Positions 31,445 to 38,800 of a stretch of DNA of 59,357 nt are shown here, in pieces. The notes beneath the pieces are model-generated. The model did not search any database, was not told the origin of the DNA, and was given only the letters and a program-made list of their open reading frames with translations. Within the stretch, counting starts at the first letter, position 1; the number at the start of each line of letters is the position of its first letter. The translations under genes were made by a program, and so were the position numbers. Source of the DNA: an uncultured Bacteroidales bacterium (GTDB lineage Bacteria; Bacteroidota; Bacteroidia; Bacteroidales; Muribaculaceae); contig CADAZN010000010.1 of the NCBI GenBank assembly GCA_902792435.1, positions 33,121-92,477 on the forward strand. Direction: 5' to 3'.

Positions 31445-32656
31445 ATGAACAAAAAATTATTACTCAGCTTGTTAATGCTGGTGATGTGCATGCCAGCCTT
31501 TGCCCAAGAAACCGAGACTTTGACCGTGTTTGACGGAACTACCGAAGGGACAGAAACGTCAACATCAATAGTAACCAACGACTATCTTCCTATATACTCT
31601 CGTTACTGGAACAAGGCAGGCACCAAAAGTCAAATTATCATCCCCGCTCAATTTTTGACACAAATGAAAGGTGGTGACATTACTTCGGTGAAGTTCTACT
31701 CAACCAGTTACAGCACCCCCTACACCTCGGCTTCTACTGTCGATGCCTATGTGGGAGAGGTGGGCTACACCACATTTGATGCCAGCGAAGGTCATTTCGA
31801 CTTTGAGCCAAAGGCTAATTGCACAATCATCTATCAAGGCAAGATCACTGTTGAGAGAGTGGGTCCTACCAATCAAGAGTGGGGTGAAATGACCATCACA
31901 TTCTCTGCACCCTACAAGTATCGTGGCGGCAATCTGCTCATTGGCTTTGAGAACACCACCGCCGAAGGTTGGAAGCAATTCAAATTCCGTGGACAGAACG
32001 TGATGTGGCATGCAGGCCTTGCGGGATGCCAATTGACCGACACATATTACTATAAGCAGCAGTGCGACTTTATCCCTTGGACCACTTTCACCTACACTCC
32101 TGGCGAACCTGAGCCAGCATTTGAGGAGTTCTACATGGTGGGTTCATTCAATGGTTGGAATACTAACGAGGATGGCGGTCGTCTAGTATTTGCTGCAACC
32201 GAAGAGGATGGCGTCTATGAGACCGAAGGCACACTTGAGGCTGGTGCTGAGTTCAAGGTTATTACTCCCAATGCCGAAGGTGATAACTGGATTTGGCTTG
32301 GTGGAATTGATGAGTATGGCGGTGGCTACTTCTTGATTAATGATGGTCTGCTCAACCAGCCTCTGCAGTTGGTTGACGGTTCTAACTTCCGCATGGAGAA
32401 TGGTGGCAAGTTCACCTTCCGCGTCAACGTTAGCGACATGACCCTCACAGTTATTCCTGTTGCTAATCCTGTGGTTGCTGGCGACGTTAATGGTGATGGT
32501 GAGGTTAACTCAGTAGATATCACTATCCTCTACAACTACCTCCTCAATGGTGAAACCGAGGGTATGGTCAACGGCGATCAAAGCGGCGACGGTGAAATCA
32601 CCACAGTAGATATCACTACAGTTTATAATGTACTTCTCGGAGTTGAGAGTAAATAA
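31445..32656 (+). CDS. Secreted SusF-like domain protein with dockerin-like tail
   Basis: A 403-residue exported protein (signal MNKKLLLSLLMLVMCMPAFA). Residues 25-215 form a beta domain of unknown type (TEGTETSTSIVTNDYLPIYS...). Residues about 225-335 resemble the starch-binding SusE/SusF domain (EFYMVGSFNGWNTNEDGG, FKVITPNAEGDNWIWLGG, TFRVNVSDMTLTVI). The tail (about 340-400) has two dockerin type I-like calcium loops: GDVNGDGEVNSVDITILYNY and NGDQSGDGEITTVDITTVYN. Role: probably carbohydrate binding outside the cell, with the tail used for retention or secretion. No cohesin gene is in the window. Confidence 0.8.
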   Translation: MNKKLLLSLLMLVMCMPAFAQETETLTVFDGTTEGTETSTSIVTNDYLPIYSRYWNKAGTKSQIIIPAQFLTQMKGGDITSVKFYSTSYSTPYTSASTVDAYVGEVGYTTFDASEGHFDFEPKANCTIIYQGKITVERVGPTNQEWGEMTITFSAPYKYRGGNLLIGFENTTAEGWKQFKFRGQNVMWHAGLAGCQLTDTYYYKQQCDFIPWTTFTYTPGEPEPAFEEFYMVGSFNGWNTNEDGGRLVFAATEEDGVYETEGTLEAGAEFKVITPNAEGDNWIWLGGIDEYGGGYFLINDGLLNQPLQLVDGSNFRMENGGKFTFRVNVSDMTLTVIPVANPVVAGDVNGDGEVNSVDITILYNYLLNGETEGMVNGDQSGDGEITTVDITTVYNVLLGVESK

Positions 32657-32681
32657 TAAGATTCTTAACATCTCATGATAT

Positions 32682-32715
32682 AAAGAGCCACTCCAAAAAT
32701 TAGGAGCGGCTCTTT
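32682..32715. terminator. Bidirectional hairpin terminator
   Basis: Arms AAAGAGCCACTCC (32682-32694) and GGAGCGGCTCTTT (32703-32715), one mismatch, eight-base loop. It lies between the converging dockerin and DUF4252 genes. Confidence 0.75.
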
Positions 32716-32747
32716 ACTTTATTTTCAAATATAGCGTGAAACTCTGA

Positions 32748-33314
32748 TTATCGCTGATTAGCGTCAATGATGATGAGGTCTTCTTCTTTTTCTTTGTTGG
32801 TTGTTGATGAATCGTCACGCATTTCTTCCTCGATATCATTGATGTCGTCCATCGTGAACTCTCCCAAGAACTGGAGGACGATGAGCTGGCGGTCATGCTC
32901 GTTGATGACAAAAACAATCTCACTAAAGACGGGGCTGCCTGCGGGGTAGGCATAAGCTCCTATCTTCTCCTCTTTGTTGGAACTTGAGCGGAAAAGCACT
33001 TGATACTTGCGAGTGTTGTCAAGATCTTTAAGGATTTTTTGAGCCTTCTTCACCACTTTCTTTTTGCCTGCCATGATGAATTGCATGCTACGCACTTTCT
33101 TGAGCATACCAGTTGGAATGGGTGTAGCCTTTAAGATATCAATGTCACCCAAATTGCCTATTCCTTTAATCATCGAAGCTGGCATGTAGAAGTTATATAC
33201 ATCGTCGAGCTGAGCCACTTTGTCGACGGCAGATTCTTGCGCGCTGGCGCTGAAACTAACCAGAAGCATAACAGCAACCATCGCTATTGATTTAAAAAAT
33301 GTTCTCATTGTCAT
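32748..33314 (-). CDS. DUF4252 exported protein
   Basis: A 188-residue protein with a signal peptide (MTMRTFFKSIAMVAVMLLVSFSASA; a start two codons on is possible). The mature region fits DUF4252: KKVRSMQFIMAGKKKVVKKAQKIL, KYQVLFRSSSNKEEKIGAYAY and SEIVFVINEHDRQLIVLQFLGEFTMDDI. It ends in an acidic tail. Function unknown; a periplasmic protein with an alpha/beta fold. The -7 element TACTTTTG is at 33352-33359. Confidence 0.85.
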   Translation of the reverse strand: MTMRTFFKSIAMVAVMLLVSFSASAQESAVDKVAQLDDVYNFYMPASMIKGIGNLGDIDILKATPIPTGMLKKVRSMQFIMAGKKKVVKKAQKILKDLDNTRKYQVLFRSSSNKEEKIGAYAYPAGSPVFSEIVFVINEHDRQLIVLQFLGEFTMDDINDIEEEMRDDSSTTNKEKEEDLIIIDANQR

Positions 33315-33351
33315 TAATGTGTTTTTTATGTGTTATTATTCATTTTGTTGG

Positions 33352-33359
33352 CAAAAGTA
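33352..33359 (-). promoter_or_regulatory. -7 element for the DUF4252 gene
   Basis: TACTTTTG on the minus strand, 38 bases ahead of the ATG at 33314. Confidence 0.5.
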
Positions 33360-33439
33360 GCATATTTTTTATCAAAAAAGAGGAATCTTATCTTTATTAT
33401 TTCGTTATTAACAATTTTTTTTATACTTTAGCGCACTGA

Positions 33440-33500
33440 AAAATGCGATTAAGCGAGTTTAAGTTGAGCTTGCTCAAAACTTTGCGAGCGTGAGCATTTT
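33440..33500 (+). promoter_or_regulatory. Hairpin-rich leader of the DUF3298 gene
   Basis: AAAATGC (33440-33446) can pair with GCATTTT (33494-33500), enclosing a TTGAGC-TT-GCTCAA palindrome (33464-33477). A weak -7 element, TACTTTAG, lies at 33424-33431, so this would be the start of the transcript. No riboswitch class recognised. Confidence 0.35.
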
Positions 33501-33527
33501 ATTTAAAACAAAGTAGATATCCTTAAT

Positions 33528-34376
33528 ATGAACCGAAATTTAGTTTTTTATGTCATCACTCTGGTATTGCTTGTTGCTATGAGTGCGTGCTCATGTAGCG
33601 GGGGCGATGAATCAGAAGGAGACGTAACAATAGCCACCGATTCGGTAGTCCAAACTGGCTCTTTCAAGAAGAGCAATGGGGAATTGTGTGACATGAAAGT
33701 CACTCTGGTGGTCTCTTATCCACAGGCATATAAAGACTCGTTGACGCATGCTAAGCTAATGGACTTGTTTTGCAGTGAAATTCTCAAAGCGCCCAAGGGC
33801 ACTACCGATATAAAAAGTGCGATGAAGGCCTATGCGCAGTCGTTAGTGAGCCAAAACACACCTTCGACTGAAGGCGAGAGTCAGGTGGTTAGCGACAGTT
33901 TGAATATTGATGTTGATGAAATCGACATTGATCGCTTTGAACCTCGCATAGTGATTAAGGCTGTGTATAATGACAATGGGCTCATCACTTTCTGCCGCGA
34001 GGAGGCTATAAATAAGAATGGTCAAACTGCCTCAATGTCACACCACTATATGAGCTTTGATCTTGAGCAGATGAAGCGTGTTACTCTGAGCGATATGTTT
34101 CGCGACGACTGTCTCGACAAGCTCACAGCGCAACTCAAGGAGAAACTCATGGACGACAAGGGCGCCAGCACCGAGGATGAGCTTAACGATTTGGGCTACT
34201 TCAACCTTCCCAATTTGTCGGTGACAAGCAACTTCTTCTTCACCAGCAAGGGTGTGACCTGGAGTTACGACTCCAGCGTGATTGCTGTGGCATCGGTTGG
34301 AGAGCCAACCATCAACATCGACTATGATGACCTGGAGCAGTTCTTTTGTGATGATTCAGTTTTGAAACGAATGTAG
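33528..34376 (+). CDS. DUF3298-type lipoprotein
   Basis: A 282-residue lipoprotein (MNRNLVFYVITLVLLVAMSAC, lipobox AMSAC). Residues about 45-265 follow the PdaC/RsiV pattern seen in DUF4163-DUF3298 proteins: an N-terminal strand-helix region with LVVSYPQAYKDS, then GLITFCREE..., MSFDLEQMKRVTLSDMF and the closing FNLPNLSVTSNFFFTSKGVTWSYDSSVIA with the calcium-like Asp-Glu segment. Members bind peptidoglycan or act as sensors or anti-sigma domains; the role here is unknown. It lies just before rsmG. Confidence 0.72.
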   Translation: MNRNLVFYVITLVLLVAMSACSCSGGDESEGDVTIATDSVVQTGSFKKSNGELCDMKVTLVVSYPQAYKDSLTHAKLMDLFCSEILKAPKGTTDIKSAMKAYAQSLVSQNTPSTEGESQVVSDSLNIDVDEIDIDRFEPRIVIKAVYNDNGLITFCREEAINKNGQTASMSHHYMSFDLEQMKRVTLSDMFRDDCLDKLTAQLKEKLMDDKGASTEDELNDLGYFNLPNLSVTSNFFFTSKGVTWSYDSSVIAVASVGEPTINIDYDDLEQFFCDDSVLKRM

Positions 34377-34401
34377 AAACTTGTTTAGTGTGTGTATCGC
34401 A

Positions 34402-35022
34402 ATGACGGTTATTGACAAATACTTTCCTGAGTTGAGCGACAGGCAGCGTGAGCAGTTAAACACAATGTTGCAGCTCTATCCTGAGTGGAACGAAAAAATC
34501 AATGTCATCTCTCGCAAAGATATTCAGAACCTTGAGGTTAACCACATTTTGCACTCTATGGCTCTGGCGAAATATGTGAAATTCATCCCTGGAACAGCGA
34601 TTATGGACTTGGGCACAGGTGGTGGTTTTCCTGGTTTGCCACTGGCGGTGTGTTTCCCCGATGTGACGTTTCACTTAGTTGACAGGGTAGCCAAGAAACT
34701 CAAGGTGGCACAGGATATTGCATCACAAGCTGGCCTGTCTAATGTGACTTTTCAGCATGGTGATGTGCTAGAGGTGAAGGGGAAGTTTGATTTTGTGGTG
34801 AGTAGGGCTGTAATGCCTCTGCGTGATATGGAAAAGTTTGTGAAGAGGTTTATCTCAAAAGAAAACTTTAACGCTATCCCTAATGGACTGTTGTGCCTCA
34901 AGGGTGGTGATTTAACCGATGAGCTTTCTCACTATAAAAACAAGGTTTTGGTTGATGACATAGGCAATTATTTTAAAGAAGAATTCTTCAAAACAAAGAA
35001 AATCATATATTTACCCATATAA
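34402..35022 (+). CDS. rsmG: 16S rRNA (guanine527-N7)-methyltransferase
   Basis: A 206-residue SAM methyltransferase from the ATG at 34402 (an in-frame TTG at 34381 would add seven residues). Motifs: EWNEKINVISRKD, HILHSMALAKY, MDLGTGGGFPGLPLAV (SAM loop), FHLVDRVAKKLKV and FDFVVSRAVMPL. All are standard for RsmG/GidB, which modifies the 530 loop of 16S rRNA; loss gives low-level streptomycin resistance in other bacteria. Confidence 0.95.
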   Translation: MTVIDKYFPELSDRQREQLNTMLQLYPEWNEKINVISRKDIQNLEVNHILHSMALAKYVKFIPGTAIMDLGTGGGFPGLPLAVCFPDVTFHLVDRVAKKLKVAQDIASQAGLSNVTFQHGDVLEVKGKFDFVVSRAVMPLRDMEKFVKRFISKENFNAIPNGLLCLKGGDLTDELSHYKNKVLVDDIGNYFKEEFFKTKKIIYLPI

Positions 35023-35096
35023 ACTCAAACCTGTAAAACAAACCATAGAGTCCCGTATAGATGCCCGTTTCTATAGAAACTCAAATAATAAAGACT

Positions 35097-35735
35097 ATGA
35101 AGATTTCTCGATTCACGATGAACCCTTTTGGTATGAATTGCTACATCTTGTGGAGCGCGCCAGGAGGGGAATGCATAGTGATTGACCCAGGAATGATGAT
35201 GACCAGTGAGAATGACATGATAACTTCGTTTATCGATAGCAATAATCTCACTTTGAAGCACATATTGCTCACTCATTGCCATGTTGACCATGCTTGTGCA
35301 GCACGCTGGCTAGCAACAAAATATGGCGTGGAAGTTGAGGCAGGTGAACAAGAAAAGATGATTGCCGAACAAATGCCACAACAGGGGGCACGATTCGGGC
35401 TGAAAATTGACTCTACACCTTTAACCATTGACCACATTTTGAGCGAAGGCGATGTCATAGATTTCGCTGGAGAAGAAATCCATGTGCTTGAAACTCCTGG
35501 GCACTCGCCAGGGTCGCTTTCGTTTTACTGCCCATCGAGCTCAGTGATTTTCACTGGGGATGTGGTGTTCCAGAGTAGCATTGGGCGCACCGACTTGCTT
35601 GGTGGTTCCTACTCGGTTCTCATCAATAGCATCAAAACCAAAGTGATGACCCTTCCGCCCGACACCGTTATCGCTCCAGGTCATGGCGACACTACGACGG
35701 TGGCCGACGAGAAGGTCTACAACCCCTACCTGTAG
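35097..35735 (+). CDS. Metallo-beta-lactamase-fold hydrolase (glyoxalase II-like)
   Basis: A 212-residue protein from the ATG at 35097 (MKISRFTMNPFGMNCYIL). The zinc motif is THCHVDH (residues 60-66), followed by VLETPGHSPGSLSFY, FTGDVVFQSSIGRTDLLGGS and IAPGHGDTT, the arrangement of hydroxyacylglutathione hydrolase-like MBL proteins. Probably a cytosolic thioester or persulfide hydrolase; the substrate is uncertain. Follows rsmG at 74 bases and precedes the macroglobulin gene. Confidence 0.88.
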   Translation: MKISRFTMNPFGMNCYILWSAPGGECIVIDPGMMMTSENDMITSFIDSNNLTLKHILLTHCHVDHACAARWLATKYGVEVEAGEQEKMIAEQMPQQGARFGLKIDSTPLTIDHILSEGDVIDFAGEEIHVLETPGHSPGSLSFYCPSSSVIFTGDVVFQSSIGRTDLLGGSYSVLINSIKTKVMTLPPDTVIAPGHGDTTTVADEKVYNPYL

Positions 35736-35803
35736 ATGATTTCCAGTCATAATTCACGGTATAGGTACATATATTAGTTGAAGTCGATAAACTGTGATGA
35801 ATT

Positions 35804-38800
35804 ATGAAGAAAAGAATTATATCGACATTAGTTGCGGTGCTCGTTATGATGAGTGCCGCTTGGGCTCAGGAAGTGCAAAACTTTGCCTTCCCGCAGCATG
35901 TGACTGCAAGTGCTATGCAACAGCTCACTCAAGCGCTCAAGAGTGGCGACGGCACAGCCGTGGTTGATGCAATGGTGCGCTACTCGCTGGCGAAGAGCTG
36001 CATATCGAAGCAGTACATTGATAGCATTATGCCATGCATTGAGCAACTTGCCCAGCGTGAGAACCGTCCTGACATTAAGGCACTGCTCTATCACCTCGAG
36101 GCTCGTGTGCTCAGTGACTACGCAAGTAGGTTTGGCTATCCATCGGTCGATATTGACACGGTGCCCACCAGCTATGAGCGAATGAGTCGTGGGCAGGTGA
36201 AAGATAGGCTCAAGGAACTTGTGCGCCACTCAATTGATGACGAGAAAGCGTTGCTGTCCAAGCCTCTTAGCAACTACGCTGGCCTTATTACACCCGACAG
36301 CTTGTGCATGTGTCCAACACTCTTTCACTTCCTGGCTCTCAAGGGCTACTCTATTATTGAGGATGAATATGTAATAACTCGTCTGCTCGAGAATTGTGAA
36401 GAGGGAAGCTTGTCGCACATGGCCGCTATTGTGGCATCGAAAGGTGCCAAAGTGCATCGCAATAAACTGAATTTAGTACTAAATGATTTTCAGGTGCTCG
36501 AGGAGTATTACCTCAAGTATCGTGACAAGGAAAGTAGCGGCTTGCTACTTAGTAAAATGATCTTCGATGAGATTGATTTTTGGAGAGAATACTTAGAAAA
36601 ATTCCCTCAAAGTCCTTTTTATAATACAATAATCAATAAACTCAATCACGCGCTCAGGAAACAACTGGGATTGAGGTTCCCGTCGGAGGTCTCAACCAAA
36701 GATTCGATAGAGGTGTCGATGGAAACCATTCAAAATCTCGATGAAATCAATGTGAGGCTTTACATGCTAAGTGACACTGTAGAAATAGAAAAGAATAAAA
36801 CATATAGTCTTAAGCAGTTTAAACTGATTGATTCCCAGTGCCTAAAACTCGTTAAAAGAGATTATGAGCATGATAGGAACAAAGTGGTCTTTGCTCCACA
36901 GCCTTTTGGCATATATGTGGCAATCCCATCGTTCATCGATGAAAAAGGCAAGGACATAAACTTCCTCAATTATGAAAAGATTGCAAGCAGCGACTTCATC
37001 AGGGTGCATGATGTGGCGTTGATGAGCTTGAAGCTTTGCGAATCTGAAAATAACAATAGTAACACAACTGGCTCTGATAATCAAGGTGTTGATGTGGAAT
37101 TGATAGCCATCGACATGCTCAGTGGCAAGCCGGTGGAGGGCGCACTGGTGACAAATGGCTCATGGAGCTCAGTCACCAATGTGGATGGAGTTGCGGCAGT
37201 GAATATACCTAATGATGTTTCTCGGGATAATGATGGCTTCAGCATCTCGATTGGTGCCGACCGTTGGACACCGGCTCACAATGTCTATATTTATTCTTAT
37301 AAGGCAGAAGATGTTAACCGCATCGACACAGTGAGTAAAATATTTACCGATTTGGCGATTTACCGTCCTGGCGAAACGTTGAAATTTGTTGCTGTGCAGT
37401 ACTGCAAGTCAACAACATCGCGCAACATTTTGGGAGAACTGCCACTCAAGGTGATGCTTCACAATGCCAATGGCATACTTGTTGACTCGTTGCAACTGGT
37501 GAGCGACAAGTGGGGTAGGGCTACTGGTTCTTTCGTTTTACCCAAGGATGGACTAAATGGGCAATATGAGATAAGTGCCATCAGTAACAACGGCAGTGAG
37601 ATTGGTAGTTGCACTATTGAGGTGAGTGAATACAAGATTCCCACATTCACCATCAAGCTCAACAAGCCCAAGCCGTTCTATTTAGGTGATGACGTGAAGG
37701 TGGATGGGAGTGTTGTTAACTATAGTGGCATGCCGTTTGCAGGAGTGAATGTTGAGCTGGAGTTTGGAACCTATGATTCCTGTCGCGAACTGGACGATGA
37801 CCCACAACTTTCCGACACCACTGTTGTGACCGATGCCAACGGGCGGTTCGAACTCGTGATACCAGCTAAGACGTTTGCCTTGCCTGCTAATAAAACGCTT
37901 GACACCGATGATGAGGACTGCGTTGTAGAACATTTCTCGGTCGTGGCCACCGCAACCGATGAACTCGGAGAGGAGCATGACGATAATTGTGAATATGAAA
38001 TAGTTTTAAAAGGCACTTCAGTAGTGCGTGTTGTTGATGCTGCTTATTGTCTCGAAGGGCAACTTCTTAAGGCCCCCATTGTAGTAAAAAGTTCAAAGAA
38101 AGGGGCAGTTGAAGTCAATTACCGCATTACCAATGACAGGTCAAAAGAGGTGAAGAAGGGCACAATCAAGAGTGACAATTTGTTGACTGACTTCAATTCT
38201 CTACCCTCGGGAGAATACACCTTTGAAGCTCGATGCAAGGGCGACAAGGAGTATGCAAGCGGCTCATTGTTGCTATATCGCATTACCGACACAAAGTGCC
38301 CTATAAAGAATTCACCCATGTGGATTATGCCCGAGGGAGTTAAAGTTGACAAGGATAACAAGGGACACATAATCATTGGGACTTCGATACCCGAGTCACA
38401 CATTTATTATATCGCCTCGACAAGTAAGAGGATTCTCGCGAAAGGTTGGCTGCACTACTACTCGCCAGGCATGCACCAGTTTGATATAGATATGCCAAGC
38501 GAGAGTGGTGAGTGGGTCGATGTGGAGTTTTTCAATACCTATAACAAAAAGCAAACCAAAGCAAGCCGCAGGCTACAGTCGATAATGCCTCAGCGTCAGC
38601 TTAATATAAAGGTAGAGAGTTTCCGCAACAAGTTAGAGCCTGGCTCTGCCGAGAAATGGCGCTTTACACTACTTGATAACGACAGCACACCCCACAAGGG
38701 AGCCATAATGCTCTCGATGATAGATAAGGCCATACATGATTTGAAAAAGAATGAATGGTGGTTTCAACCAGGTTTCTTGACCAGTACATTGTATGTAATG

